This document shows positions 16,825 to 25,929 of a stretch of DNA of 64,000 nt, one piece after another. The notes beneath the pieces were generated by a model. It was not told the origin of the DNA. It searched no databases and was given only the letters and a program-made list of their open reading frames with translations. The position numbers and the translations under genes are program-made. Each line of letters starts with the position of its first letter. Position 1 is the first letter of the stretch. Origin of the DNA: [Eubacterium] yurii (GTDB lineage: Bacteria > Bacillota > Clostridia > Peptostreptococcales > Filifactoraceae); assembly GCA_900167215.1 (NCBI GenBank), contig FUZS01000011.1:1-64000 (forward strand). Reading direction: 5' to 3'.

Positions 16825-17160
16825 TTACAGACCTCTCATTTTAATCATAAGTTCCACTTCTTTTACACTCTTATTCATCTTCTTAGCTATGTCTTTAACC
16901 GGCATCCTATTTCTTACATATGTTGACAGTTCGTCTCTCCTTTCACCGCCTTCTATCTTTATATCAGATACCGCCTCAGACAAGTCTTCCAACTTTTCTT
17001 TGACCTCATCAACTTTTGTACCCAAAAGCATAAAATAGGCTCTAAATTTTGCTTCTTCCGATGTCTCCTCATCTTTTTTCAACAATTTGACATAGACAGC
17101 TATATTAGTAATTATAGAAATCAGCAAAAAAGCAAGTATTATCGCCGTCTTTACATCCAT
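16825..17160 (-). CDS. DUF6115-like small membrane-anchored protein
   Basis: The 111-residue protein has an N-terminal transmembrane helix (5-25), a coiled-coil segment (30-75) and a short C-terminal helix-turn-helix-like tail (RMPVKDIAKKMNKSVKEVELMIKMRG). This layout is common for the small gene that follows fliA in clostridial and bacillar motility operons (DUF6115/DUF2802 type). The tail resembles a sigma-region-4-like DNA-binding motif, but binding is not shown. It lies 43 bases downstream of fliA and two bases before the next gene. Confidence 0.7.
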   Translation of the reverse strand: MDVKTAIILAFLLISIITNIAVYVKLLKKDEETSEEAKFRAYFMLLGTKVDEVKEKLEDLSEAVSDIKIEGGERRDELSTYVRNRMPVKDIAKKMNKSVKEVELMIKMRGL

Positions 17161-17203
17161 GATTTACTCTCCATATTCTCATCTCAATATACATCCTAAG
17201 CCG

Positions 17204-17947
17204 TTAACTCATCAATTTTCTGAGCTTAGTAAGACATGCACTTATAATCTGAGATATTCTTGATTCTGAAATGCCTATAATCTCAGATATTTCCTTATAA
17301 GTTAAATTTTCATAATAATATAGATTTATTATTATCTTTTCCTTTTCCTTAAGAGTATCTATAGCCTTTGCAAGATCATTTACAGTATCTGTATATATAA
17401 GCTGTTGCTCAGGTGAATTTTCTACCTTTGTATCAGGTATTTGTATCTTGACATTTTCAGACAATTCATCTTCTATAGATACTATATTAAATGTTGCAGT
17501 CTCGTCAAAGAGCTCATCTACTTCCTTAAGACTTATACCCATATGCTCTGCAATCTCATGCCTGCTGGCTTCTCTGCCGAGTTTGTTTTCAAGCTCTTCC
17601 ATGACGGTATTTAGGGTCTTCATCTTCTTCCTTATGCCTCTTGGTATCCAGTCCTGACTTCTTATCTCGTCAATGATTGCTCCTCTAATCCTTATAGAGG
17701 CATAAGTTTCAAACTTGATGTTCTTTGTGTAATCGAACTTATCGATTGCGTCTATAAGCCCAATTATTCCATAGCCCATAAGATCATCATATTCTATCTT
17801 TTGCGCATAGTAATTAAAAAGCTTGCCTGAGACTATTTTTACAAGGCTTACATACTTTGTTATTATTTCTTCTTTTATTTTTTTCTTTTTGTCCGGATTT
17901 TTTTCCTCCGCATATAACTTCCAGATATCAGCACTTTCATTTTGCAA
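17204..17947 (-). CDS. fliA: Flagellar sigma factor sigma-28 (SigD/FliA)
   Basis: The 247-residue sigma-70-family factor of the FliA/WhiG group directs late flagellar and chemotaxis genes. Region 2 is visible in YDDLMGYGIIGLIDAIDKFDY and FETYASIRIRGAIIDEIRSQDWIPR, the latter near diagnostic for sigma-28. Region 3 follows (LGREASRHEIAEHMGIS), then region 4 (NLTYKEISEIIGISESRISQII). It is encoded towards the end of the long motility operon, as in B. subtilis. Its anti-sigma factor FlgM is not in the window. Matching promoters are proposed before flgD and fliD. Confidence 0.96.
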   Translation of the reverse strand: MQNESADIWKLYAEEKNPDKKKKIKEEIITKYVSLVKIVSGKLFNYYAQKIEYDDLMGYGIIGLIDAIDKFDYTKNIKFETYASIRIRGAIIDEIRSQDWIPRGIRKKMKTLNTVMEELENKLGREASRHEIAEHMGISLKEVDELFDETATFNIVSIEDELSENVKIQIPDTKVENSPEQQLIYTDTVNDLAKAIDTLKEKEKIIINLYYYENLTYKEISEIIGISESRISQIISACLTKLRKLMS

Positions 17948-17952
17948 TTAAA

Positions 17953-18285
17953 TCAGGCTCCCTCCGTTTTTATATTTTGATCTTCCTCTTCACTTGCCTG
18001 CTCTGCCGACTCTTGTTCCAACTCTTCATTGCCGACTTGTCTGAGCAAGTCCTTAATTTCATCCTCACTGCTTGAAACATCCAAAGTAAAACTGCTTTTC
18101 TCCACATCCTCAAGCACTTTTTTGATATTGTGTACGCAAAAAAACACTAAATTAACACATAAAGCAGTAATTAAAATAACTTCCATATAGCTGTAAAAAC
18201 TTACTTTTTTTAAAATAGATATCAATGTTATACCCATTAGAAGGACATAATTCACAAAAGTATAAATTATGAATTCATCTTTCAT
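17953..18285 (-). CDS. Small two-helix membrane protein of the motility operon
   Basis: The 110-residue protein has two hydrophobic segments (about 7-25 and 32-52), then an acidic Ser/Glu-rich cytoplasmic tail. It overlaps the end of cheD by four bases and ends five bases before fliA. I recognise no family. Analogous small genes often sit between cheD and sigD in Firmicutes (the position of swrB-like proteins in Bacillus), so a role in SigD or basal-body control is possible; the sequence itself shows no motif that proves it. Confidence 0.65.
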   Translation of the reverse strand: MKDEFIIYTFVNYVLLMGITLISILKKVSFYSYMEVILITALCVNLVFFCVHNIKKVLEDVEKSSFTLDVSSSEDEIKDLLRQVGNEELEQESAEQASEEEDQNIKTEGA

Positions 18286-18767
18286 ATTACGCTGTCGCCT
18301 TTGCCTATGCTTTTTATGTGCAAGTCGTTAGACGCCACTTCAAAAGTAATAGTCCTTCCGTTGTTTCCGTGCAAGTCTTCAGCTACAATAGGTATATTCA
18401 AACTCTTCAGTTTTTTCTTTACAGCTTCTGCATTCTTTTTACCGATGTTTAGGTTATCGCTTTTAAGCGAAACGCTGAACATCTGAGCTCCACCGGCAAT
18501 CTTAGCCTTGAGCAAAGACTTATTCACCCCTTGTTTTAGCAAATCAGCCATCATCATATCTATACAGGTATCTGCAAATTTCATCTTATTTGAGTTGTTT
18601 TTGATTTCTTCGCTTGACGGCAACATTATATGTGCCATACCGGCAATTTGTTTGGTCTTATCATATATGACTACTCCGACGCAAGATCCCAAACCGAGTG
18701 TTATTAGAGAATCCGGCGATTTTGCAATCTTATAATCAGCCATACCTACTTTAATAATTTCTCCCAT
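18282..18767 (-). CDS. cheD: Chemoreceptor glutamine deamidase CheD
   Basis: CheD deamidates glutamines of methyl-accepting receptors and in Bacillus also binds CheC to tune adaptation. The 161-residue product has the catalytic Cys29 in LGLGSCVGV, His46 in GMAHIMLP and the downstream KIAGGAQMF block of the family. It starts one base after the cheC stop codon region, keeping the usual cheC-cheD pairing. All catalytic residues that I can place are present. Confidence 0.95.
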   Translation of the reverse strand: MGEIIKVGMADYKIAKSPDSLITLGLGSCVGVVIYDKTKQIAGMAHIMLPSSEEIKNNSNKMKFADTCIDMMMADLLKQGVNKSLLKAKIAGGAQMFSVSLKSDNLNIGKKNAEAVKKKLKSLNIPIVAEDLHGNNGRTITFEVASNDLHIKSIGKGDSVI

Positions 18768-18768
18768 C

Positions 18769-19386
18769 TTATAGCACTCCTAATTTCACAAATAATTTTT
18801 CAAAAGAAGGTAGGTCCGGCATAAAGAAGAAATAGCAATTGACATTTTCGCCTTCAAGATCCAGCTTATTTTCTATCAATATCAGCTTATCCGACTCTAT
18901 TCCGTATTCAACTGCAGGAACGCTTAGTATCGAGCTGACCATATCAACTGATACCGACGGAATGGAAATATTCATAAATAGATTTGAAAACATTGAGATG
19001 GCATTTACGTAGCCACTTGTCATTATATTCCCAAGCTCCTGTACTACAGATTTTTCCATATCAGTATACATATACCCTTCAGGTGATGTTCCTATCAATT
19101 TACTTATAAGCACTTGTGCAGATTTTTGATCCAACAAAGTCAATATTGTCCCGTCAATATCTCCTGTAAAGTGTATATATACGCCTACTGTGATTTCTTC
19201 AGGATCATTGAACAAATCCACCACTTTTTCAGTTTCCATTACTTCTATGTTGGGAACCTGCATATCAACCTTCATATTTATCATCTGTGAAAGTGAAGTT
19301 GCCGCATTTCCCGAACCTATATTTCCTATTTCTTTTAGAAGGTCCAGACACATATTGTTAATACTATCTATAGAAAAAGCACTCAT
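18769..19386 (-). CDS. cheC: CheY-P phosphatase CheC
   Basis: CheC dephosphorylates CheY-P and is stimulated by CheD. The 205-residue product shows both active-site helices of the family, KEIGNIGSGNAATSLSQM and QELGNIMTSGYVNAIS, each with Glu and Asn three residues apart, so both sites look competent. It lies between cheW and cheD in the chemotaxis block. No cheR is found in the window although cheB is, so methylation depends on a gene elsewhere. Confidence 0.95.
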   Translation of the reverse strand: MSAFSIDSINNMCLDLLKEIGNIGSGNAATSLSQMINMKVDMQVPNIEVMETEKVVDLFNDPEEITVGVYIHFTGDIDGTILTLLDQKSAQVLISKLIGTSPEGYMYTDMEKSVVQELGNIMTSGYVNAISMFSNLFMNISIPSVSVDMVSSILSVPAVEYGIESDKLILIENKLDLEGENVNCYFFFMPDLPSFEKLFVKLGVL

Positions 19387-19429
19387 TTTTTACTCCTATC
19401 ATAATTTATATACAAAACAGACATCTTCG

Positions 19430-19849
19430 TTAAACGCTCAATACCTTGTCCACATCGAGCAAAATTATCATCCTGTTGTTGTCTTTTGCTATCCCTCTTA
19501 CATATGATGAAGCTGATGCCGTTTCTACTGAAGTATACTCTATCGTACTTGGTAGCAACTCCTTTACCTCATAAGTGGCATCTACTATATATCCTACCAT
19601 CATATCATTGAGTTTGCTCACTATTATCCTTGTTTCGCTGTCTGCTTGTTTCATAGCAAGTCCAAGTCTTGACCTTAAATCTATCACAGGTACTATCTCG
19701 CCTCTTAAGTTTATTACGCCTCTTACATAGCCTTGAGTCTTAGGTACTCTTGTTATCTCCATATCCCTTTCGATAGTTTCTACCGTATCTATTTTTATCG
19801 CATAAAACTCGTCAGAGAGTTTGAATATTACATATTGATTTTCATTCAT
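19430..19849 (-). CDS. cheW: Chemotaxis coupling protein CheW
   Basis: The 139-residue product is a single CheW/SH3-like domain that links receptors to CheA. Family blocks are QYVIFKLSDEFYAIKIDTVETIER, the conserved RGVINLRGEIVPVIDLR and IVDATYEVKELLPS. It follows cheA after 57 bases and precedes cheC. Length is close to the minimum for the family and nothing is missing. Confidence 0.96.
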   Translation of the reverse strand: MNENQYVIFKLSDEFYAIKIDTVETIERDMEITRVPKTQGYVRGVINLRGEIVPVIDLRSRLGLAMKQADSETRIIVSKLNDMMVGYIVDATYEVKELLPSTIEYTSVETASASSYVRGIAKDNNRMIILLDVDKVLSV

Positions 19850-19906
19850 TGAAAAATCCCCTTTTAATTAACTTAAGCTGATATATTTATTGTATTTTTA
19901 TATATC

Positions 19907-22006
19907 TTATTCAAAAATTTCATTAGTATCTATAATCAATGCCACTCCGCCGTTTCCAAGTATTGTCGCTCCGGCAATAAGTTTTACGAAGTGAAGATAA
20001 GGTCCAAGCGATTTTATAACTATTTCCTGTTGACCTATTAGAGAGTCTATTATAAGACCTAAGTCCTTTTCTCCCTTTCTGACTATTACTACAGTTACAG
20101 TCCCTTCTTTTCTTTGCTTATCTTCACAATCCAGTATCTCAGACATTCTCTTAAGTTCAAGAGGATTATCTCTATACAGAATTATCTCTTTGTTTTCTAT
20201 ATTTCTTATGTTACTTGTATCTATATTAGTTATCTCTTTGATACTATTTAACGGAATTGCATATTTTTCTCCACCTACAATTACAAGAAGCGCCTGTATT
20301 ATAGCAAGAGTAAGAGGAAGTCTTATTATAAATGATGAACCCTTATCTTTTTCAGTATTTACTTCCACTGTACCGCTTAGAGATTCTATCTTAGTCTTTA
20401 CAACATCAAGCCCAACTCCACGACCAGATACGTTACTGATTTTGTCGGCAGTTGAAAATCCTGCTGCAAATATAAGCTCTGCAGCCTTGTTTACATCAAG
20501 TTCATCAGCTTGTTCTTGAGTAAGTATACCTCTATCTATAGCCTTTTGTTTTACTTTTTCAGTATTTATACCTGCACCGTCATCAGTTACTTCGATTACA
20601 ACAGTATTACCGTCCTGATAAGCGATAAGATTTATCGTTCCGTCTTTATCCTTGCCCTTTTTCACTCTTTCTTCAGGTGATTCTATACCATGGTCTGCTG
20701 AATTTCTAAGCAAGTGAACAAGCGGATCTCCTATTTCATCGATTACAGTTCTGTCGACTTCAGTTTCTTCTCCTGACATTATCAAATTGATGTTTTTACC
20801 TAAGTCCTTTGACAAGTCTCTTACCATTCTCGGGAATCTGTTGAACACTCTTTCAATAGGTACCATTCTTACCTTTGTTACGGCATCGTGCAATTCCGTA
20901 GTCACTCTTTCAAGGTATTCCACTGCTTCTGTCATATTTTGTTTCTTAGAGAATATTTGATTATCTTCCAGCCTTGTCTTTACTATTATAAGCTCGCTGA
21001 CAAGGTTCATAAGGTTGTCAAGCCTGTCTATGTCAACTCTTATTGTCTTGGCAGACTTCGCTTTTTGCTGTCCGTGAGAAGCTTCAGTCTTTGCTTCAAC
21101 TTTTTTAGGATCTTCAGGTGCCTTTGCTTCTTCTTTAGCCTTTAGCTCTTCCACTTTTTCACTTTTCTGTGGTGCTTCCTGAGCTTTTGTCTCTTCATAA
21201 CTTTCCAAAATATCTATATCAAAATTTGAAATCTCAACTGTTTCAACTTCTGAAACGGACTCTACTGAAGGTTTAATCTCATCTATAGATTCTTTTGTCA
21301 TAAAAAGTACTGTAAATTTACCTTCAAAACTTTCAGACTCTATATCATCAGATGAAGGATTTGAATATATTATCTCTCCTGCATCTTCCAAATTTTTAAA
21401 TACTATAAATGCTCTTGCTGATTTTAGCATGCACTTTTCTTCAAGTGATACTGAGATTTTGTAAACAAAATATCCCTCATCTATCATAGCCTTTGCTGTA
21501 TGGTATAGGGCAAGAGCATCATCCTTAGTAAGTTTTAAATCATCTTTCTCATTGCTATTTACAGCACTTGAGCCTTGTGAATCTGCTGAATTCTGTTCCG
21601 ATGTAATCCCGCTTAGACTTCCACCTTTTTCCAAAATGTCCAGTCTGTTTATTATATCAGAGATATCTATAGCTTTTTCCTTACCATCTTCTTCTATACT
21701 CTTAATTTGAAGGTCAAGTATATCCAATCCTTCAAAAAGTATGTCTATCATATCTCTGTTTAAATCAAATTTATGAGAGCGTACTCCGTCCAATATATTT
21801 TCAAGTTTATGAGTCAGCTTTGTTATTATTTCAAAGCCCATTGTACCTGCCATACCCTTTAGAGTATGAGCAATTCTGAATATCTCGTTTACTATGTCGA
21901 GATTGTCAGGTGATTCTTCAAGTCTCAATATGCTTTCATTGAGATTTTGTAAATGATCTTTTGATTCGTCTAAAAATATGTCAATATATTGATCAAAATC
22001 AAGCAT
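19907..22006 (-). CDS. cheA: Chemotaxis histidine kinase CheA
   Basis: The 699-residue kinase has all domains in order: HPt P1 with phosphorylatable His47 in RIAHTLKGMAGTMG, a P2-like region (about 150-240) for CheY/CheB docking, an Ala/Lys/Glu-rich linker (260-305), the P3 dimerisation helices, the P4 ATPase with VHLLRNSADHG, DDGAGI and GRGVGLDVVK boxes, and the P5 CheW-like end (RDNPLELKRM). It starts two bases after cheB ends. The signal passes to CheY (31479-31841) and CheB. Confidence 0.97.
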   Translation of the reverse strand: MLDFDQYIDIFLDESKDHLQNLNESILRLEESPDNLDIVNEIFRIAHTLKGMAGTMGFEIITKLTHKLENILDGVRSHKFDLNRDMIDILFEGLDILDLQIKSIEEDGKEKAIDISDIINRLDILEKGGSLSGITSEQNSADSQGSSAVNSNEKDDLKLTKDDALALYHTAKAMIDEGYFVYKISVSLEEKCMLKSARAFIVFKNLEDAGEIIYSNPSSDDIESESFEGKFTVLFMTKESIDEIKPSVESVSEVETVEISNFDIDILESYEETKAQEAPQKSEKVEELKAKEEAKAPEDPKKVEAKTEASHGQQKAKSAKTIRVDIDRLDNLMNLVSELIIVKTRLEDNQIFSKKQNMTEAVEYLERVTTELHDAVTKVRMVPIERVFNRFPRMVRDLSKDLGKNINLIMSGEETEVDRTVIDEIGDPLVHLLRNSADHGIESPEERVKKGKDKDGTINLIAYQDGNTVVIEVTDDGAGINTEKVKQKAIDRGILTQEQADELDVNKAAELIFAAGFSTADKISNVSGRGVGLDVVKTKIESLSGTVEVNTEKDKGSSFIIRLPLTLAIIQALLVIVGGEKYAIPLNSIKEITNIDTSNIRNIENKEIILYRDNPLELKRMSEILDCEDKQRKEGTVTVVIVRKGEKDLGLIIDSLIGQQEIVIKSLGPYLHFVKLIAGATILGNGGVALIIDTNEIFE

Positions 22007-22008
22007 TA

Positions 22009-23106
22009 TTATACCCCCATAATTCTATTTAATTCAACAGCTATAGTATTTAAAGGCACTACCTTGTCAACCTTTCCCGTTTCCACAGCAACCTTAGGCA
22101 TACCGTAAACTACGCAGCTATCCTTATCTTGAGCTATAGTAACGGCATTTTTTTCTATTTTAAGTCTTTCCAATCCCTTTGCTCCGTCACCGCCCATACC
22201 TGTCATTATAACAGACACTACATTTTTTATCGGCAAATCACAGACAGAGTTCATCATAATATCTACAGATGGCTTATGTCCATTTTGTCCGTTCTCATCA
22301 TCCAAGTATATCTCGTATTTGTCAGCTCCAACTGCTCTTAACTTCATCTGCTTACCGCCCGGTGCTACATAGACATGACCGTTTTTAAGTATTTCCTTAT
22401 CCTTTGCCTCTGTAACCTTGAGTTTTGAAATTGAGTCAAGTCTTTCAGCCAATGACTTTGTAAATCCTGCCGGCATATGTTGTACTACTAAAACTGCGGC
22501 ATTTATATTTTGAGAAATTTCCGGTATGACCTGATTTAAAGCCCTGGGACCTCCTGTAGATGTACCTATGGCAATTATAGTCTTGACCTTATCACTAAAT
22601 CCATATCCTAAATCGGAAAATCTTGTAAAATTTCTTGTCAGCTCTTTTTTAGTTGCATCCTGTCTTGTACGTTCAATTTCTCTAAAGTAAGGCGTTTTAA
22701 CATTAACTTTAGAGGCATTTTTCACTGTCTTGATTATTTCTTCGCCAAGTTTCTCCGCATCTGCTGAAAAAATATTGGTAGGTTTTGTGATAAAGTCTAC
22801 TGCACCAAAATTTAGTGCATCCATAGTAGTTGACGCACCTTCGCTTGTCTTGGTACTTAGCATTACTACCGGTGTAGGTTTCTTATCCATTATCGCCTGC
22901 AATGTTTCCAAGCCGTTCATTATCGGCATCTCTACATCCAGGGTAATGACGTCAAAATTACTGCGAGACAGTATATCTAAAGCTTCCTTACCGTTTCTTG
23001 CCTGTTCTATCAAAATAAAATCTTTGTCCGATGAAAATATGTCTTTTAGCATTTTCCTCACAAAGGCGGAATCATCTATATTTAAAATTCTAATCTTATT
23101 TATCAT
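22009..23106 (-). CDS. cheB: Chemoreceptor methylesterase CheB
   Basis: The 365-residue product has an N-terminal receiver (acid pocket Asp11/Asp12, phosphorylated Asp57 in TLDVEMPIMNG) and a C-terminal methylesterase with the catalytic Ser in IGTSTGGP, His in VVQHMPAGF and Asp in MTGMGGDGAKG. It removes methyl groups from receptors when phosphorylated by CheA. Its start overlaps the 3' end of the PilZ-protein gene by eleven bases, so the two are translationally coupled. Confidence 0.97.
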   Translation of the reverse strand: MINKIRILNIDDSAFVRKMLKDIFSSDKDFILIEQARNGKEALDILSRSNFDVITLDVEMPIMNGLETLQAIMDKKPTPVVMLSTKTSEGASTTMDALNFGAVDFITKPTNIFSADAEKLGEEIIKTVKNASKVNVKTPYFREIERTRQDATKKELTRNFTRFSDLGYGFSDKVKTIIAIGTSTGGPRALNQVIPEISQNINAAVLVVQHMPAGFTKSLAERLDSISKLKVTEAKDKEILKNGHVYVAPGGKQMKLRAVGADKYEIYLDDENGQNGHKPSVDIMMNSVCDLPIKNVVSVIMTGMGGDGAKGLERLKIEKNAVTIAQDKDSCVVYGMPKVAVETGKVDKVVPLNTIAVELNRIMGV

Positions 23107-23755
23107 TTTGAAGATATTCCCTTTTTATCTTTTCTCTTTCTTTTTCAAAAACAAATCGTATTATGCTTTCTCTTTCTTTTTCACTTAAATTCAAAAATGC
23201 AAGGCTTATCTCCCATCTGTTTCTGATATTATCATTTCTGACCTTTTTTACTACCTTAGTCTCCAAATACATCTGAGTGTCATCTAAAGAAAAATACGTA
23301 TCCAAGACGTCTCCAAGCTCGACCTTTTTATCAGTATAAACCTTCATACCCCCGGCACTTATGTCTAAGGATGCAACGTGTTCTATCTCTTGAGAGTCTT
23401 TTCTTTTCAAATCTACTTTAAAATTGGTCTCAATTCTAAAAAACTGTCTTCTTTGATTTTCCACAATGTCGCTTATTCTCTTTATTCTGATGAAAGTTAT
23501 CTTGCCTTCTCTTACTTTTTCTATCACCTTTGCATCAAACTTATACATGCCTTTTTTTTCTACCATGTAAGTGACTGTGATGACAGAGTCATTTAACAAC
23601 ATGACCATTTCCGATTTTCTTATCGGAGTGTGTACGAGAAACAGGTCATCTTTTTCAATACTTTCCACCTTGCTTGCGTATTCTTCTATTTCTCCATTGA
23701 TATTTTCTTTGAGTATTTTGACATTTTGAAAAAGTTTTGGGCTGTTTAGTACCAT
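23096..23755 (-). CDS. Flagellar brake protein YcgR-like, PilZ domain
   Basis: The 219-residue protein has an N-terminal YcgR-type domain (1-100) and a PilZ domain with both c-di-GMP-binding signatures: RRQFFR (RxxxR) and DISAGGMKV (D/N-x-S-x-x-G). Such proteins slow or bias the motor at high c-di-GMP, by contact with MotA or the switch. It sits between flhG and cheB, a regular place in clostridial operons. It is probably the c-di-GMP receptor of this locus; the only other c-di-GMP-related protein in the window is the degenerate EAL-HDOD protein. Confidence 0.9.
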   Translation of the reverse strand: MVLNSPKLFQNVKILKENINGEIEEYASKVESIEKDDLFLVHTPIRKSEMVMLLNDSVITVTYMVEKKGMYKFDAKVIEKVREGKITFIRIKRISDIVENQRRQFFRIETNFKVDLKRKDSQEIEHVASLDISAGGMKVYTDKKVELGDVLDTYFSLDDTQMYLETKVVKKVRNDNIRNRWEISLAFLNLSEKERESIIRFVFEKEREKIKREYLQNDK

Positions 23756-23762
23756 AATCCAC

Positions 23763-24626
23763 CTATCTGAATAAATTTTTAAATCTGTCTACTAATTTTT
23801 TAAAGTTTTGCGTATCGCTTTTTTTGTCCATTAACTTATCACATATGCTTACTATACATTTTGATGCATTTGCACCCGGTGACATCTCAATAAATGCCTT
23901 TTGTCTTTTCACCGCTCTTGACACGCTTACATCATCATAAATGAATCCTAAAAAGTTCAAATCTTTTTTTATAAAATTTGATGAAACAGTGTTTATATTA
24001 TCAAAAACACCTTGGGCTTCCCTTATATTCTCAGCTCTGTTTACCACTACGCTAATATCTTTTTCCCTGTCTTTGATTACAAGGGATTTTATAAGTGCAT
24101 AGGCGTCAGCAACTGATGTAGGTTCACAAGTGGTTATAACCACTACTTCGTGAGCTAACTTGGCAAAGGCAGTGACTACATTTGATATTCCTGCTCCTGT
24201 GTCTATGAGAATGTAGTCTGCCATATCATTAAGCTGAGATATGGATTCTAAGACTATCTCTAACTTATCATTGCTCAAATCTGCAAGCTCCAATATACCT
24301 GAGCCTCCGGAAATAAGCCCTATGCCATTGTTTGTCACTGTTATTATATCTTTTATATTTGCTCCTGAATTTATCAGGTCGGAAAAATTCTTCTTGGACA
24401 CTACTCCAAGTAAAATTTCAACATTTGCAAGACCAAGGTCTGCATCTATAATTATTACTTTTTTCCCTCTTTTTATCAGCTCTAAAGCTGTATTCGTAGT
24501 GAAATTTGACTTACCTACTCCACCTTTTCCACTGGAAATGCATATTATCTTAGGCTCTTTATCCGTTTTTTCTTCCTTATTTTTATTTATTACGTCTCTT
24601 AGTCTCTGCGCTTGATCGTTTATCAT
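23763..24626 (-). CDS. flhG: Flagellar number regulator FlhG (MinD-like ATPase)
   Basis: The 287-residue ParA/MinD-type ATPase has the deviant Walker A (SSGKGGVGKSN), switch I region (KKVIIIDADLGLANVEILLG) and switch II (ILIDTGAGIS). FlhG sets flagellar number or placement with FlhF and stimulates its GTPase. The N-terminal DQAQRLRD segment is the conserved FlhF-activating helix. A C-terminal amphipathic helix (FKKLVDRFKNLFR) would be the membrane-targeting sequence. It follows flhF with a one-base gap. Confidence 0.95.
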   Translation of the reverse strand: MINDQAQRLRDVINKNKEEKTDKEPKIICISSGKGGVGKSNFTTNTALELIKRGKKVIIIDADLGLANVEILLGVVSKKNFSDLINSGANIKDIITVTNNGIGLISGGSGILELADLSNDKLEIVLESISQLNDMADYILIDTGAGISNVVTAFAKLAHEVVVITTCEPTSVADAYALIKSLVIKDREKDISVVVNRAENIREAQGVFDNINTVSSNFIKKDLNFLGFIYDDVSVSRAVKRQKAFIEMSPGANASKCIVSICDKLMDKKSDTQNFKKLVDRFKNLFR

Positions 24627-24627
24627 C

Positions 24628-25929
24628 TCATATCTCCCTGATTAGTTCAGACACATATTTTCCCATATTGAATTTTTCTATGTCATCAGGAACATTTTGA
24701 CCAAAAGTGATATAAGAGATATTTTTTCCGGTCTTTTTGATTATATCCAAGATATTCCCCATCCTGAGGGTCTCATCTGTCTTGGTAACTATTATCTCAT
24801 AATCCTCTACAAAACTGTATGTGTCAACTATGTCATAGATATCATCTATGGATGTATTGGCTGACAGTACCAAAAATACCTTTTTATCTTCAATATTGGT
24901 CAAAACTTTTTTCAAATCTTCTATTTGAGACTTGTTATTATGAGAGCGTCCGGCAGTATCTATAAAGACCATATCCCTGTTGGATAATCTGTCTATAGCA
25001 AAACTCAAGTCCTGTATTTCATAAGCCACCTCTATAGGAGATGATAGTATTTCAGCATAGGTCTTAAGTTGCTCTACTGCAGATATCCTATAGGTATCCA
25101 AGGTCAAAAATCCTATTCTTTTCTTATTTTCAATAGTTTCTTTAGACGCTATCTTAGCCAAAGTGGTAGTCTTACCAACTCCTGTAGAACCTATAAAGAC
25201 ATAGTATTTATGTCTTTTAGAAAAGTCCACCTTTATATAATCGGCAAACATATCTAAAACTTCATTTTTTAGGTCATCATACCTAAAATTTTTACCCTTT
25301 TTTTTCAAATTTACTACTATTTCTTTTGAGACTTCGTAAGAAATACCTATTTTTCGTAATTTAGATATATTTTCTTCTTCCCTTATTATATCTTCTTCCT
25401 CTTCAGGAGTTTTAAAAGTGTCATTGATTTTTTTCTTGAGTTCTCTTACAGCTGTCTTTATCTCATCTATGTCTTTTTTCACTTCTTTAGCCTCATTTTC
25501 AAAACTCTCATCAGTCCTTAGAGGCAAGTTTTCCAAATCATTATTGTAGGATAAGTCAGCTTCTCTTTCTCTTCTGTTTTTTATCATGTCGTTCATAGCA
25601 TCAATATGGTACTTAAATCCCATATCAGACTTCGACTTAGAAGCTATTCTTTCATCATCAATACTTACTTGAGATTTTCTTTGTGTTGTTTTTGATAAGT
25701 TATTTTCTATTCTTCCTCTATCTTTACTTTCTTTCCTGTTTTTTCTATCCAATACGCCTTCGTTGTCAAGTGCGGCAAGTATCTCCACTTCTTCCTTTTG
25801 GAAAAAACCCAAAAAACCGCCTGTTTTTACTTTATTGGTCTGCAATATTATGGCATTTTCACCAAACTCTTTTCTGATAAGAGCCATTACAGAGACTGTA
25901 TTTTCTCCCAAAAATTTCTTAACCTGCAT
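24628..25929 (-). CDS. flhF: Flagellar SRP-like GTPase FlhF
   Basis: The 433-residue product has an N-terminal basic B domain with a long charged linker (about 70-170), then the N and G domains of the SRP GTPase family. G-domain motifs are GSTGVGKTTT, LDTYRISAVEQLKTYAE, DTAGRSHNN and the TKTDET specificity loop. FlhF positions new flagella at the membrane. It is flanked by flhA and flhG with almost no spacing. The start directly abuts the flhA stop. Confidence 0.96.
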   Translation of the reverse strand: MQVKKFLGENTVSVMALIRKEFGENAIILQTNKVKTGGFLGFFQKEEVEILAALDNEGVLDRKNRKESKDRGRIENNLSKTTQRKSQVSIDDERIASKSKSDMGFKYHIDAMNDMIKNRREREADLSYNNDLENLPLRTDESFENEAKEVKKDIDEIKTAVRELKKKINDTFKTPEEEEDIIREEENISKLRKIGISYEVSKEIVVNLKKKGKNFRYDDLKNEVLDMFADYIKVDFSKRHKYYVFIGSTGVGKTTTLAKIASKETIENKKRIGFLTLDTYRISAVEQLKTYAEILSSPIEVAYEIQDLSFAIDRLSNRDMVFIDTAGRSHNNKSQIEDLKKVLTNIEDKKVFLVLSANTSIDDIYDIVDTYSFVEDYEIIVTKTDETLRMGNILDIIKKTGKNISYITFGQNVPDDIEKFNMGKYVSELIREI

